From an uncultured Pelagibacteraceae bacterium (GTDB lineage: Bacteria; Pseudomonadota; Alphaproteobacteria; Pelagibacterales; Pelagibacteraceae), in contig CACISX010000002.1 in the NCBI GenBank assembly GCA_902589455.1, positions 182,535-246,534 on the forward strand: DNA of 64,000 bases, given 5' to 3'. This document shows, in pieces, positions 26,037 to 36,169 of the stretch; position 1 is the stretch's first letter, and each line of letters opens with the position of its first letter. The translations under genes were made by a program, and so were the position numbers. The notes beneath the pieces were generated by a model. The model ran no database searches. It was not told where the DNA came from and saw only the letters and a list, made by a program, of their open reading frames with translations.

Positions 26037-26755
26037 TAGATTTTTAATTTCAGATCTTTAATTTTGTCTCTAATTTTCTTTAAGTCATCCCATGAGTGTT
26101 TTTTATTTTCTGGAAAACGAATTAAATAAGATGGATTAAAAGTTATCATTAAAGGGAATGTTTTATTTTTTAAAATAATTTCTTTCCATTTTCCTCTTTC
26201 AGCAGATATTTTTTCACTTATTCCTGTTGCTGCCTCCATTGCAGAACTACCCATTAAAATAATAATCTTTGGATTTATGATTGATATATGTTCTTTCAAA
26301 AATACTGAGTATCTTTTAATTTCGGTTGATGTTGGTTTTCTGTCTTCTGGTGGTCTAAAGTTAATTGCATAACTAGTATAAATATTTTGTCTTTTAATAT
26401 TGATGGCGATAAGCATTTTGCTAAGAAGTTCGCCAACTTCACCTCTAAATGAGATGCCTAATTTTTCTTCCTCAGCCCCAGGAGCTTCTCCAATTAACAT
26501 TAAAGGACTATTTATATTTCCGTCACCTAAAATAATTTTGTTTGAATTTTCTTTTAATTTACAATTTTCAATTGAATTTATTTGATCCTTTAAATTTTTA
26601 AGTAATTCTTCTTTATTAATTTGCTGAGTACTATTATTCGTTTCTAAAATATTAAATCTATTTATTGGCTTATCAGCAAATATAAATTTTGGCTCAATTG
26701 TATTAATTAGTTCTTGGTTTAATTTGGTATTTTGATTTATCACTTTTTTAGTCAT
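26036..26755 (-). CDS. Family-4 uracil-DNA glycosylase-like protein with one cysteine
   Basis: Related to thermophile-type family-4 UDGs that excise uracil from DNA. The 239-residue protein has the uracil-pocket motif GEAPGAEEE (89-97), the RPPEDRKPT segment (134-142), and the C-terminal TFNPSYLIRFP with His/Pro-Ser region of the superfamily. Classical members bind a [4Fe-4S] cluster with four cysteines; here the only cysteine is C65 (NCKLK), and the position expected in EIxxCxPFL is tyrosine (EIKRYSVFL). The cluster must be absent. The start codon lies 11 bp from the divergent TPR gene. Confidence 0.88.
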   Translation of the reverse strand: MTKKVINQNTKLNQELINTIEPKFIFADKPINRFNILETNNSTQQINKEELLKNLKDQINSIENCKLKENSNKIILGDGNINSPLMLIGEAPGAEEEKLGISFRGEVGELLSKMLIAINIKRQNIYTSYAINFRPPEDRKPTSTEIKRYSVFLKEHISIINPKIIILMGSSAMEAATGISEKISAERGKWKEIILKNKTFPLMITFNPSYLIRFPENKKHSWDDLKKIRDKIKDLKLKI

Positions 26756-26766
26756 AGTATGGTCAT

Positions 26767-28452
26767 ATGTTTCTAAAATTTGTAAAATTAGTAATAATAA
26801 TATTAATATCTTATCAGACCCCTTTGTATTCTAAAAGTGCTACTTTTAATGATTTCAACTCAAGACATTTGTCAAATTATTTTTCTGGAATTGTTGCATT
26901 TGAAAATCAAGATAATTCTGAAGCATTAAAATTTTTTAACCTAACTAAAGTATTAATTAACAAACATGATAGTTATTTAAAAAGATATGTTAATTCTTTA
27001 GTTTTAGACAACAAAGTACCTCAAGCAATTAATGTATTAAATAATAACGCAAATAAATCTAACTCAGACTTTTATGATGCGTATATAATTTTAATAATTG
27101 ACAGTTTAAAGAAAAATAATTTAAAAAAAGCTGATGAATATTTAACGCATAGTTTAAAATTTCAAGATCAAAATAGGATAAACCTAGTTTTATTTGAAAC
27201 ATTAAAACAATATATTTATACTTTTAAAAATAAAAAAATATTGGATAATAAAAAAAATTTTGGAAACCTGTCTCTTATAGCTGAGACATTCCAAAGATGT
27301 TATATTGAAGATAAAAGAACCTCATCATTTTTTCTTAATTTAATAAATAATCAACAAGGTGATTATTCAAGATACATTTTCTTTTATCTTAATTATTTAA
27401 TTGATAACAATAAATTAAATGAAGCAAAATTAGTTGTTGAACAAATTGATTATATAAATTCAACACTTTTACTCTCACAAAGTAAAAGCTGGGTAGACAA
27501 AGAAAAATTCGATGATTTTGGAAAAATTTTTTCATGCAAAGATCACAATGACCTTGTAAGTGAGTTTTTATTTTTAATCTCTAATCTTTATTCTTCTCAG
27601 GATAATTTTGAAAAATCAAATTTTTATTTAAGTTTATCGAACTATTTAAATCCTAAGTTTGAATTTAATCTGTCATTGGTCGCAGAAAATTTTTATCTAA
27701 ATGATGAATTCGATAAAGTACAAAGGATCTTAAAAAACTTTAAAAAAGAAGATGAATTTTATTATTGGTTTAGATTAAAAAAAGAAGCTCAAATTAAAAT
27801 TCAAGAGCAGGATTATGAAAATGGAATTAAATACATAGATTCAAAATTTAATAAAATTGAAAATCCCAATATAAAAATGATTTTTGATTTAGCCAATTTT
27901 TATAAAAATTCTAAAAATTATAAAAAGGCAATAGATCGTTATACGGAAATTATTTTAACATTGGATGACAATTCACTTATTAAATCAGATGTATTGTATC
28001 GTAGAGGTGGCAGCTATGAAAGAATGGGCAATTATGAAAAGTCAGATGAAGATTTATTGCATGCACTTAAAATTGATCCTAGTGATGCATATATTTTAAA
28101 TTACCTTGCTTACTCTTGGTTAGAGCGTGATTATAAAATTAATGAAGCAATGGATATGTTGAAAAAAGCTTATGATTTAAAAAGCAATGATCCATATATT
28201 ATTGACTCAATTGGATGGGCATATTTTTTAACAGAGAATTATTTAGAAGCAGAAAAGTATTTAAAAAGGGCTGTAGAATTAATGCCAGATGACCCAATCG
28301 TGAATGATCATTATGGAGATATTCTATGGAAATTAAATCGAAAAATTCAAGCAAGATATTTTTGGAACAACGTATTAACTTTTGATGACACCGAAGACGA
28401 TATGAGAGAAAAAATCAATATTAAAGTAATTGAGGGTCTTAAAAATTCCTAA
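26767..28452 (+). CDS. Exported TPR-repeat protein
   Basis: A 561-residue protein with a signal peptide (hydrophobic residues about 4-18, cleavage near 22), then a long helical region and several tetratricopeptide repeats. The clearest repeats are residues 370-520, for example YKKAIDRYTEIILTL, YEKSDEDLLHALKIDPSDAYI, and YLEAEKYLKRAVELMPDDPI. Such proteins are periplasmic or outer-membrane scaffolds; similar alphaproteobacterial proteins are annotated only as tetratricopeptide proteins. Its stop is adjacent to the ispE start (0 bp). The divergent UDG gene starts 11 bp away, so both promoters must overlap coding DNA. Confidence 0.88.
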   Translation: MFLKFVKLVIIILISYQTPLYSKSATFNDFNSRHLSNYFSGIVAFENQDNSEALKFFNLTKVLINKHDSYLKRYVNSLVLDNKVPQAINVLNNNANKSNSDFYDAYIILIIDSLKKNNLKKADEYLTHSLKFQDQNRINLVLFETLKQYIYTFKNKKILDNKKNFGNLSLIAETFQRCYIEDKRTSSFFLNLINNQQGDYSRYIFFYLNYLIDNNKLNEAKLVVEQIDYINSTLLLSQSKSWVDKEKFDDFGKIFSCKDHNDLVSEFLFLISNLYSSQDNFEKSNFYLSLSNYLNPKFEFNLSLVAENFYLNDEFDKVQRILKNFKKEDEFYYWFRLKKEAQIKIQEQDYENGIKYIDSKFNKIENPNIKMIFDLANFYKNSKNYKKAIDRYTEIILTLDDNSLIKSDVLYRRGGSYERMGNYEKSDEDLLHALKIDPSDAYILNYLAYSWLERDYKINEAMDMLKKAYDLKSNDPYIIDSIGWAYFLTENYLEAEKYLKRAVELMPDDPIVNDHYGDILWKLNRKIQARYFWNNVLTFDDTEDDMREKINIKVIEGLKNS

Positions 28453-29298
28453 ATGAAAATAAATAAAATTAAATCAAATGCAAAGCTGAATTTAGCACTA
28501 AATATTACTGGAAAAAAAAAAGTTTTACATAAAATTGAAAGCATAATTGATTTTATAGATTTACATGATGTTATTTCAATAAATCAACATAATGGAAAAA
28601 AACATCATATTTCTTTTTATGGAAAGTTTTCTAAAAATATTGGAAAAAAAAATACTATTCAAAAATTATTTCAAATATTAGATAAAGAAAATTTATTAAA
28701 GAATAAAAAATTTAAAGTTAAAATTAAAAAATTAATTCCCCAAGAAGCTGGGTTGGGTGGGGGATCGATGAATGCAGCTAGTGTGTTTAATTATTTGATA
28801 AAAAAAAAAATTATTAACCCTAATCATAAAAAAATTCGAAGTATCTGTGACTTGGTTGGTTCTGATGTTGTTTTAGGAACCATTTCATCCAGCTGTGTGT
28901 TGTCATCAGATGGTAGAATTAAAAAAATTTATGATGCTCCAAAATATTATTCAACTTTAGTAAAGCCTGATTTTGGGTGCTCAACTAAAAAAATATACTC
29001 TGCTGTTCAAAAGTATACAAAACCAAAATATAACAAACCTAAAAAAAACATGTTTGAAGTAAAATATTTGATTGATCAACAAAATGCCCTTGAAACAATA
29101 GCACTCAAAAAATATCCAAAACTTAAAAAAATAAAGTTGTTCTTAGAAAGTAAAAATAATCCATTATTTGTAAGAATGACTGGTTCAGGATCAACAATTG
29201 TTGCCTATTATAATTCATTAAAGAGTTGTAAATTGGCAAAAGCTAAATTTAAAAGAAAATATAAAAATTATTGGTGTGTTACAGCAAAAACTATATGA
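28453..29298 (+). CDS. ispE: 4-diphosphocytidyl-2-C-methyl-D-erythritol kinase
   Basis: An MEP-pathway kinase of the GHMP family. The 281-residue protein has the N-terminal KINxxSNAKLNLALNITGKK pattern, the ATP-binding loop QEAGLGGGSMNAASVF (residues about 98-113), the GSDVVLG segment, and the C-terminal MTGSGSTIVAYY motif. An 11-A run at 28800-28810 encodes Lys codons inside the gene, a possible slippage site. It follows the TPR gene without a gap. With ispH at 5555, the window has two isoprenoid genes, upstream suppliers for carotenoid and retinal synthesis. Confidence 0.96.
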   Translation: MKINKIKSNAKLNLALNITGKKKVLHKIESIIDFIDLHDVISINQHNGKKHHISFYGKFSKNIGKKNTIQKLFQILDKENLLKNKKFKVKIKKLIPQEAGLGGGSMNAASVFNYLIKKKIINPNHKKIRSICDLVGSDVVLGTISSSCVLSSDGRIKKIYDAPKYYSTLVKPDFGCSTKKIYSAVQKYTKPKYNKPKKNMFEVKYLIDQQNALETIALKKYPKLKKIKLFLESKNNPLFVRMTGSGSTIVAYYNSLKSCKLAKAKFKRKYKNYWCVTAKTI

Positions 29299-29331
29299 AT
29301 TTTATATTTTTATGTTATAGGAAGCTAGTAT

Positions 29332-29405
29332 TGGGGCGTAGCCAAGCGGTAAGGCACGGGTTTTTGGTACCTGCATCCTAGGTTCGAATCCTAGCGCCCC
29401 AGCCA
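29332..29405 (+). tRNA. trnQ: tRNA-Gln (anticodon TTG)
   Basis: A 74 nt cloverleaf with encoded CCA. The acceptor arm pairs TGGGGCG with CGCCCCA, followed by discriminator G. The anticodon stem CGGGT/ACCTG encloses TTTTGGT, whose central TTG reads Gln codons. The D-loop keeps GG, and the T-arm has the canonical GGTTCGAATC sequence. It stands alone between ispE and the nucleotidyltransferase gene, whose start is 3 bp beyond the CCA. Confidence 0.97.
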
Positions 29406-29408
29406 TTT

Positions 29409-30683
29409 ATGAAAAATTTTTTAAATAAATTTTTTTCCCAATCAAAAAATCTTGATTATATCAGTCAAAATTTAAAACAAATTACTTTAACAACACCTGC
29501 AAATAAAATTTTTGAAGCAATTAATAATTTTTCAGAAAAAAGTGAAATCAGATATGTGGGTGGGTGTGTAAGAAAAGTGATAAAAAAAGAAAATGTTGAT
29601 GATATTGACCTAGCAACAAATTTAACGCCTCTAGAAGTTTGTGAGGCTCTTAAAAATAAACAAATAAGTTATTACGAAACAGGAATTAAACATGGAACTA
29701 TAACTGCAATAATCGACGAATATAAATATGAAATTACTTCTTTAAGGAAGGACGTCTCAACTGATGGAAGACATGCTGAAGTAGAATTCTCTTTAGATTG
29801 GAAGGAAGATGCCTCTAGAAGAGATTTTACTATCAATTCAATTTATGCAGATGGCGATGGGAATTTATTTGATCCATTTAACGGTAAAAAAGATTTGGAG
29901 GAGGGTAATATTAATTTTATTGGTAATGCGGAAAAAAGAATTCAAGAGGATTATTTGCGAATTTTAAGGTATTTAAGATTTTATTTAAATTACTCAAATC
30001 ATAAGCACCAGCCAGAAATAATAAAACATATAAAAAAAAATATTGACGGAATTTCAAATATATCATCTGAAAGATTAATCGATGAACTAAAAAAAATAAC
30101 GAGTTCAAATGGATTTTTAAAACTGCTTAAAGATAAAGAAAGTTTAGAACTAATAGAAATAATTTTTCCTCAATTAAAGAATATTAATAATTTTAAAAAA
30201 CAAAATTCTTATGCTGCAGAGAATTTTTTTAAAATTGATTTTATATTCTTAATTGCACTTTTAGTGATCGATGGGACTGATAATGCTGATTATTTTCTTT
30301 ATAAATTTAAAATATCTAACAAAGATAAGAAAAGACTAAAATTGATGGATCTTTTTTATAGAGAAAAAGTAACTCTAAACAATTTTACAGAGAAAAATTT
30401 GAATAAATTTTTTTATTTTAATGGGAGACAGGCTGTAATAGATATAATTAATTTTAAAATTTTTACCTCAAACAAAGTAGAGAAAAAACTAATCAAACTA
30501 TTAGATAATTATAAAAAGAAGGTAATTCCAACTTTGCCAATAGGGGCTGATCTACTAATGTCTAAATTTCAAATTCCTGAGGGTAAAACTTTAGGTAATA
30601 AATTAAAAAAAATAGAAGAAACTTGGGTTCAAAACGGATTTGAAATTTCAGATAAGCAAGTACAGCAAATAGTTAAAAGTTAA
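29409..30683 (+). CDS. CCA tRNA nucleotidyltransferase / poly(A) polymerase family
   Basis: A class II nucleotidyltransferase that adds CCA to tRNA or adenylates RNA; the two roles are hard to separate by sequence. The 424-residue protein has the signature [29 protein letters not shown] region split as GGCVR and the DDIDLA metal-binding Asp pair, then the [12 protein letters not shown] motif and the [12 protein letters not shown] helix. Its start lies 3 bp after the tRNA-Gln CCA. That gene already encodes CCA, so the enzyme would serve repair of tRNA ends. Its 3' end overlaps greA by 4 bp. Confidence 0.92.
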   Translation: MKNFLNKFFSQSKNLDYISQNLKQITLTTPANKIFEAINNFSEKSEIRYVGGCVRKVIKKENVDDIDLATNLTPLEVCEALKNKQISYYETGIKHGTITAIIDEYKYEITSLRKDVSTDGRHAEVEFSLDWKEDASRRDFTINSIYADGDGNLFDPFNGKKDLEEGNINFIGNAEKRIQEDYLRILRYLRFYLNYSNHKHQPEIIKHIKKNIDGISNISSERLIDELKKITSSNGFLKLLKDKESLELIEIIFPQLKNINNFKKQNSYAAENFFKIDFIFLIALLVIDGTDNADYFLYKFKISNKDKKRLKLMDLFYREKVTLNNFTEKNLNKFFYFNGRQAVIDIINFKIFTSNKVEKKLIKLLDNYKKKVIPTLPIGADLLMSKFQIPEGKTLGNKLKKIEETWVQNGFEISDKQVQQIVKS

Positions 30684-31156
30684 ATATATTTAACGTCTTT
30701 AATTTCAAAATTTTTTACACCAGAGGGCGTATTTATTTCAACTAAATCACTTTTATTTTTTCCAATCAAACCTTTACCAATTGGTGATTGAAAGAAAATT
30801 AGTTTTTGTTTTAAATCCGCCTCATCTCTTCCAACAATTTTATAATTAATTTTTTCACCAGTATCTAAATCTTCTAAATAAACTGTAGATCCAAAAATTA
30901 CTTTTCCTTCATTATTTAGTTTTGTAACATCAATAACATTTGCTCTTGCAATAATGTCGTTAATTTCGGTTATTCTTCCTTCGTTATGAGATTGCTCTTC
31001 TTTAGCTGCATGATATTCAGCATTTTCTTTAAGGTCTCCATGGGATCTTGCTTCAGCAATTGCAGCTACTATTTCAGGTCTTTTTTTTTCTTTTAAAAAA
31101 GCTAATTCTTCCTTTAGTTTATTTAGTCCGTTTAATGTTATTGGCTCTTTATCCAT
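30680..31156 (-). CDS. greA: Transcription elongation factor GreA
   Basis: Rescues backtracked RNA polymerase by stimulating transcript cleavage. The 158-residue protein has the N-terminal coiled-coil hairpin ([31 protein letters not shown] split over residues 9-38) with the acidic tip D41-E45 in [10 protein letters not shown], and the C-terminal FKBP-like domain with [14 protein letters not shown]. Length is exact for GreA. It converges with and overlaps the upstream nucleotidyltransferase gene by 4 bp and follows hemF by 3 bp. Confidence 0.97.
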   Translation of the reverse strand: MDKEPITLNGLNKLKEELAFLKEKKRPEIVAAIAEARSHGDLKENAEYHAAKEEQSHNEGRITEINDIIARANVIDVTKLNNEGKVIFGSTVYLEDLDTGEKINYKIVGRDEADLKQKLIFFQSPIGKGLIGKNKSDLVEINTPSGVKNFEIKDVKYI

Positions 31157-31159
31157 TTT

Positions 31160-31987
31160 TTATTTCCATTTTGCAATCGGAGGTAATGACATCAAAATTC
31201 CTTCAACATTACCACCAGTTTGTAGGCCAAATTTTGTTCCTCTATCATAGAGCAAATTAAATTCTGCGTATTGACCTCTTTTAATATACTGAAACTCTTT
31301 ATCTTTTAAAGTCCATTTTCTTTTTATTTTTTTTTCAATTATTTCATTAAATAGTATTTGAAATGTAACACCAACATCTCTTACAAATTTAAAGTCATTT
31401 TCAAAATTATCATTTTTATAGTCAAAAAAGATTCCACCTATACCTCTTGCTTCTTTTCTATGAGGTAGATAAAAATATTCATCACACCACTTTTTATATT
31501 TTTTATAATAATTTTTATTATGTCTATCGCACATTGCTTTTAATATTTTGTGAAAATTTTTCTTCTCTTTTTCATCTTTTATTGCTGGGGTTACATCCAT
31601 ACCTCCACCAAACCAATTCTTTGTTGTACAAATAAATCTGGTATTAAAATGCATTGCAGGAATATGGGGATTATGCATGTGCATAACTATTGATATTCCT
31701 GATGCCCAAAATCTAGGATCTTTACTTGCGCCCGGTATATTCTTTTGAAATTGCTTAGGAAATTTTCCATAAACTTTTGAAAAATTTACTCCTACTTTTT
31801 CAAAAATTTTTCCATTTTTAAGAATTCTATATTCACCACCCCCCTCATCTTTTTTACTGCTTCTTTTCCAAGAAGTTGATTGAAAATTTAATTTATTTTT
31901 TTCAATTTTTAAAATGTCTTCACATATTGCATTTTGTAATAGCTTAAACCAATTACTTGCTAAGTCTTTTTTGATTGAAATATCCAT
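31160..31987 (-). CDS. hemF: Oxygen-dependent coproporphyrinogen III oxidase
   Basis: The aerobic heme-biosynthesis step converting coproporphyrinogen III to protoporphyrinogen IX. The 275-residue protein shows the HemF signatures WKRSSKKDEGGGEYRIL, VMHMHNPHIPAMHFNTRF, GGGMDVTP, and the C-terminal FNLLYDRGTKFGLQTGGNVEGILMSLPP region, given here in parts. It uses oxygen, matching an aerobic marine lifestyle. It lies one base after trmL on the minus strand and close to petABC, whose cytochromes need its product. Confidence 0.96.
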   Translation of the reverse strand: MDISIKKDLASNWFKLLQNAICEDILKIEKNKLNFQSTSWKRSSKKDEGGGEYRILKNGKIFEKVGVNFSKVYGKFPKQFQKNIPGASKDPRFWASGISIVMHMHNPHIPAMHFNTRFICTTKNWFGGGMDVTPAIKDEKEKKNFHKILKAMCDRHNKNYYKKYKKWCDEYFYLPHRKEARGIGGIFFDYKNDNFENDFKFVRDVGVTFQILFNEIIEKKIKRKWTLKDKEFQYIKRGQYAEFNLLYDRGTKFGLQTGGNVEGILMSLPPIAKWK

Positions 31988-31988
31988 C

Positions 31989-32462
31989 TTATATTAATTC
32001 TATTTGACGCAAACTTTCTGCCAAAATAATGGCAACAGACGATGCAATATTAAGAGATCTTACTTGGTTATTCATTGGTATTTTTAAACGATTTTTAATT
32101 ATTTTATGAACCTTTTCGGGTACCCCAGCACTTTCTCTTCCAAACAAAATAGTATCATCAGGCTTAAATTTAAATTTAGTATAATTTATTGAACCCTTAG
32201 TTGTCATCAATACGATTCTCTGTTTTTTCTTTGCCTCAAAAAATTTTTCCGAACTTTGATAAAACTCTATTTGACTATAGTCCATATAGTCCATAACCAC
32301 TCTTTTAAAACGTTTGTCTGATAATAGAAAGCCACATGGTTCAATTATTTCTAATTTAGCACCCAAACAAGCACAGGTTCTTATGATTGCAGCAGTATTC
32401 TGAGGTATATCAGGCTCATACAAAGCTATTTTAGGTCCTAAAATTGTTGAATTCTGTGTCAT
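31989..32462 (-). CDS. trmL: tRNA (cytidine(34)-2'-O)-methyltransferase
   Basis: A SPOUT-family methyltransferase that modifies the wobble base of certain leucine tRNAs. The 157-residue protein has IALYEPDIPQNTAAIIRTCACLG near the start in parts (PDIPQNTAAIIRTC) and the SAM-binding knot motifs LFGRESAGVPE and IPMNNQVRSLNIASSVAIIL. Size and motifs match TrmL. It lies at the head of the hemF-greA minus-strand group and diverges from petABC across a 92 bp spacer containing a near-perfect palindrome. Confidence 0.94.
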   Translation of the reverse strand: MTQNSTILGPKIALYEPDIPQNTAAIIRTCACLGAKLEIIEPCGFLLSDKRFKRVVMDYMDYSQIEFYQSSEKFFEAKKKQRIVLMTTKGSINYTKFKFKPDDTILFGRESAGVPEKVHKIIKNRLKIPMNNQVRSLNIASSVAIILAESLRQIELI

Positions 32463-32492
32463 TCTTTCAGTAGTAAAATAATTATTTTATAT

Positions 32493-32508
32493 TATATGAA
32501 TTCGTATA
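32493..32508. promoter_or_regulatory. Palindrome between trmL and petABC
   Basis: TATATGAATTCGTATA reads the same on both strands except for one mismatched pair. It lies 47 bp before the petA start in the 92 bp divergent spacer 32463-32554, where promoters for both directions must sit. It could be a dimer-protein operator. No regulator is known for it here, and no good sigma-70 box pair was found. Confidence 0.35.
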
Positions 32509-32554
32509 TTAACTATTTTAAATCAAAAAGAGATAATAATAAAAGCTACTAAAA

Positions 32555-33064
32555 GTGTCTGAAAAAAAAACAAAAAGAAGAGATTTTTTATTTACAGCTA
32601 CCACAGCTGTAGGAGCTGTTGGTGCAGCTGCAGTAGTGTGGCCAATGATAGATCAAATGAATCCAGATGCTTCTGTTAAAGCATTAGCTAGCACAGAAGT
32701 TGATGTAAGCGCATTAACACCAGGAAATACATTAACTGTTTTGTGGAGAGGTAAACCTGTTTTTATAAGAAGAAGAACTCAAGAAGAAATTGATGAAGCA
32801 AGAAAAGTGAACATGGAGGATTTGATTCATCCTGAGAAAGATGAGGATAGAGCTAAAAATCCTGAGTGGCTTGTAATGTTAGGGGTTTGCACACATTTAG
32901 GATGTGTACCCTTAAATGACAAAGGCGATTACAATGGATGGTTTTGCCCATGTCACGGATCTCACTATGATACATCTGGAAGAATAAGAAAAGGGCCAGC
33001 TCCGTTAAATATGGAAGTACCTAAATACGAATTCGTTAACGCTAATACAATTAAGATTGGATAA
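32555..33064 (+). CDS. petA: Ubiquinol-cytochrome c reductase Rieske iron-sulfur subunit
   Basis: The 2Fe-2S subunit of the bc1 complex that passes electrons from quinol to cytochrome c1. The 169-residue protein, starting at GTG, has a twin-arginine export motif (KRRDFL, residues 7-12) plus one transmembrane helix, and the cluster ligands C112-T-H114-LG-C117 and C131-P-C133-H134-GS. It begins the petABC operon. The C-terminal fold and length are normal. Confidence 0.97.
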   Translation: MSEKKTKRRDFLFTATTAVGAVGAAAVVWPMIDQMNPDASVKALASTEVDVSALTPGNTLTVLWRGKPVFIRRRTQEEIDEARKVNMEDLIHPEKDEDRAKNPEWLVMLGVCTHLGCVPLNDKGDYNGWFCPCHGSHYDTSGRIRKGPAPLNMEVPKYEFVNANTIKIG

Positions 33065-33075
33065 ACCAAACACTA

Positions 33076-34338
33076 ATGAGTGACCACGATTACAGACCAA
33101 AATCAAAAGTAGGACAATGGTTTAATGATCGATTACCACTTTTAACTCTAGCAAATCATTTAACAGATTATCCAACTCCTAAAAATTTAAACTATTGGTG
33201 GACATTTGGTGGAATTTTAACTTTTTGTTTAATCACTCAAATTGTAACAGGATTAACTCTTGCAATGCATTATATTGCTCATGCTGATATGGCTTTTGAA
33301 AGTGTAGAGCACATCATGCGTGATGTTAACTATGGATGGTTAATTAGATATATTCATGCAAACGGCGCTTCAATGTTTTTCCTAGCAGTGTATATTCACA
33401 TATTTAGATCATTATTCTACGGTTCTTATAAATCTCCAAGAGAAATAATATGGATTTTAGGAATTATAATTTATTTATTAATGATGGCTGCAGCCTTTAT
33501 GGGTTATGTGTTGCCATGGGGTCAAATGAGTTTTTGGGGAGCAACAGTTATTACAAATTTATTTAGCGCTATTCCTCTCGTAGGAGAGGGAATAGTTACT
33601 TGGTTATGGGGCGGTTATTCAGTTGACAACCCTACGTTAACTAGATTTTTTACTTTGCATTATTTAATTCCATTTTTAATTTTAGGATTAGTTGTTTTAC
33701 ATATATGGGCTTTGCATGTTCCTGGTAACAACAATCCAGTTGGAATAGATATAAAAAAACCATCTAAAGACACTGTACCTTTCCATCCTTACATTGTAAT
33801 TAAAGATGGTTTTGCTTTATTAATGTTCATGATTGTGTTTGCTTTCTTTGTATTCTATGCACCAAATATTTTAGGACATGCAGATAATTATATAGAGGCC
33901 AACCCAATGGTAACACCTGCACACATTGTTCCTGAATGGTATCTTTTACCTTTTTATGCAATATTAAGATCAGTTCCTGATAAATTGCTAGGAGTTGTGG
34001 CCATGTTATCTGCAATATTAATCTTAGCAGTTTTGCCTTGGTTAGATACCTCAAAAATAAGATCAGCAGTATTTAGACCTTTATATAAACAATTTTACTG
34101 GATACTAGTTGCAGATGTTTTGATACTTGGTTATGTGGGTGCGATGCCAGCTGAAGGACTTTACTTGTTGATAGCACGAGTTGCTACCGCGTATTACTTT
34201 TTACATTTTTTAGTTATTCTTCCTGTTTTAGGGTTTAAAGAAAAAACTTTACCAGTACCTCTAAGTATTACCGAACCTGTTCTCGGTGGTTCACCAAATT
34301 TAGCTGCCGCCAGAAATAAAGAAAGTAAAATAGAATAA
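33076..34338 (+). CDS. petB: Cytochrome b subunit of the bc1 complex
   Basis: The membrane core that holds hemes bL and bH and both quinone sites. The 420-residue protein has the four-helix heme bundle with paired histidines ([29 protein letters not shown]), [13 protein letters not shown], the quinol-oxidation-site motif as [14 protein letters not shown], and additional C-terminal helices. Length is typical for alphaproteobacteria, where cytochrome b is one polypeptide. It follows petA by 11 bp and precedes petC by 1 bp. Confidence 0.98.
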   Translation: MSDHDYRPKSKVGQWFNDRLPLLTLANHLTDYPTPKNLNYWWTFGGILTFCLITQIVTGLTLAMHYIAHADMAFESVEHIMRDVNYGWLIRYIHANGASMFFLAVYIHIFRSLFYGSYKSPREIIWILGIIIYLLMMAAAFMGYVLPWGQMSFWGATVITNLFSAIPLVGEGIVTWLWGGYSVDNPTLTRFFTLHYLIPFLILGLVVLHIWALHVPGNNNPVGIDIKKPSKDTVPFHPYIVIKDGFALLMFMIVFAFFVFYAPNILGHADNYIEANPMVTPAHIVPEWYLLPFYAILRSVPDKLLGVVAMLSAILILAVLPWLDTSKIRSAVFRPLYKQFYWILVADVLILGYVGAMPAEGLYLLIARVATAYYFLHFLVILPVLGFKEKTLPVPLSITEPVLGGSPNLAAARNKESKIE

Positions 34339-34339
34339 G

Positions 34340-35119
34340 GTGAAAAATTTATTTAAATTATTTTCTATAATAATCATAATTATTGCTTCAAATTCATATT
34401 CTTTTGCTGCTGAAAAAGTAAAATATCTAAAAACTGATTGGAGTTTTAAGGGTCTATTTGGAAAATTTGATAGAGCTTCTCTTCAAAGAGGTTATCAAGT
34501 TTATACTGAAGTATGTGCTTCATGTCATTCGATGAAGTATTTAAGTTATAGAAATTTATCAGAGCCAGGTGGGCCAGAATTCTCTGAAGCTCAAGCCAAA
34601 GCTATAGCGGCTTCATTTGAAGTAACTGATGGTCCAAATTCTGATGGTGAAATGTTTACAAGGCCAGGTAAATTATCTGATAAATTTGTTATGCCGTACG
34701 ATAATGTAAAAGCAGCTCAAGCTGCAAATGGAGGTGCGTATCCTCCTGACATGTCTGTTTTGGTAAAAGCAAGAGGAGGTGGTGTTGACTATATCTATTC
34801 CTTATTGCAAGGATATGAAGAAGCTCCTAGCAACATATCTTTAGATGATGGAGTTTATTACAACAAATATATGTATGGTAATAAAATTAGAATGGCTGCT
34901 CCATTATTAGACGGATTAGTAGAGTATGGTGACGGAACTAATGCTACTGTTGAACAGATGTCAAAAGATGTAACGACCTTCTTAATGTGGTCTGCTGAAC
35001 CTCATTTAGAATCTCGACATCAGATGGGCTTTAAAGCGATTGTCTATTTAATTATTCTAACAATTCTCGTTTACTTTAGTATGAAAAAAATTTGGTCACG
35101 TGTTGAATCTGAAGTTTAA
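34340..35119 (+). CDS. petC: Cytochrome c1
   Basis: Membrane-anchored c-type cytochrome of the bc1 complex. The 259-residue protein, starting at GTG, has a signal peptide (residues 1-22 or so), the heme attachment site C58-AS-C61-H62, a later RMAAPLL segment that probably carries the Met axial ligand, and a C-terminal transmembrane anchor (about residues 233-250). Its 3' end overlaps the convergent ychF gene by 24 bp, so neither transcript has a private terminator. Confidence 0.97.
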   Translation: MKNLFKLFSIIIIIIASNSYSFAAEKVKYLKTDWSFKGLFGKFDRASLQRGYQVYTEVCASCHSMKYLSYRNLSEPGGPEFSEAQAKAIAASFEVTDGPNSDGEMFTRPGKLSDKFVMPYDNVKAAQAANGGAYPPDMSVLVKARGGGVDYIYSLLQGYEEAPSNISLDDGVYYNKYMYGNKIRMAAPLLDGLVEYGDGTNATVEQMSKDVTTFLMWSAEPHLESRHQMGFKAIVYLIILTILVYFSMKKIWSRVESEV

Positions 35120-36169
35120 TACGTCACCATCTTTCACAATATAGTCTTTACCTTCTAATCTCATTTTTCCTTTAGCCTTAGAATTTACCCATCCATCATT
35201 GGCTAAGAAATCTTCATAAGATATAGTTTCGGCTCTAATAAAACCTTTTTCAAAATCAGTATGAATTTCTCCAGCAGCTTTAGGAGCAGTACAATTTTTT
35301 TGTATAGTCCAAGCCCTTGTTTCTTCAGGTCCAGAAGTAAAATACGTATCAAGTTCTAATATTTTATAGCCCTTTTGAATTAACATACTTAGACCTGTAT
35401 CTTTTAAACCAATCATATCCATATAATTTTTTTTTTCATCTTCTGCCAATTCATTTATTTGGTTTTCTATGTCTGCAGAAACAATCAGAGTGTTATCTTT
35501 TCCAAATTTTTCAATAAAGTTTTTAGTATATTTATTTCCACCTTGGACACTTTGTTCATCTACATTGCAAACAAAAATCTTTGGTTTTATTGATAAAAGA
35601 CCACTTTGATTAAGTTGTTTGGTATCAAATTGAGATTTTAATATTGATATATCTTTATCATTATTAATACAGTCTAATGCAATCTCTAAAATCTTTATCT
35701 GATCTTCTTCTACATTTTTTTTATTATTTTTTTCAAGTCTTTTTTGAATAGATTCTAGGTCAGCTAGCATCATCTCAGTTTCAATGATCTCAAGATCTCT
35801 TATTGGGTCAACATCAGGATTAACATTTTGAATATCGTCTGAGTCAAAGCATCTAATCATATGAATAACCGCATCAACTTCTCTTATGTGGGACAGGAAT
35901 TTATTGCCTAATCCTTCACCATTAGATGCACCTTTGACAAGACCAGCTATGTCAACAAATGAAATAGTTGTGCTAATAGTTTTTTTTGATTTTGAAACTT
36001 CTGATAATTTATTCAATCTTTGATCTGGAACAGGCACTACTCCCACATTGGGATCTATGGTACAAAATGGAAAATTCGCAGCTTGAGCTTTGCTTGAGTT
36101 TGTAAGAGCATTGAAGAGTGTAGATTTACCCACATTAGGCAAACCAACAATTCCACATTTAAAACTCAT
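35096..36169 (-). CDS. ychF: Redox-regulated ATPase YchF (OBG-family)
   Basis: A conserved P-loop protein of the Obg group with preference for ATP, linked to translation and stress. The 357-residue product has the P-loop GLPNVGKST (9-17), [15 protein letters not shown] with its switch, [17 protein letters not shown], an NVDEQS in place of the strict NKxD specificity motif (as expected for YchF), and a C-terminal TGS domain with [11 protein letters not shown] and [10 protein letters not shown]. It overlaps pth upstream by 4 bp. Confidence 0.96.
   Translation of the reverse strand: MSFKCGIVGLPNVGKSTLFNALTNSSKAQAANFPFCTIDPNVGVVPVPDQRLNKLSEVSKSKKTISTTISFVDIAGLVKGASNGEGLGNKFLSHIREVDAVIHMIRCFDSDDIQNVNPDVDPIRDLEIIETEMMLADLESIQKRLEKNNKKNVEEDQIKILEIALDCINNDKDISILKSQFDTKQLNQSGLLSIKPKIFVCNVDEQSVQGGNKYTKNFIEKFGKDNTLIVSADIENQINELAEDEKKNYMDMIGLKDTGLSMLIQKGYKILELDTYFTSGPEETRAWTIQKNCTAPKAAGEIHTDFEKGFIRAETISYEDFLANDGWVNSKAKGKMRLEGKDYIVKDGDVLNFRFNT

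Noticed and set aside
29299..29331. Promoter for tRNA-Gln
   Set aside because: The 33 bp after ispE contain a TATGTT-like box but no -35 at proper distance; the tRNA may be read from the ispE transcript.
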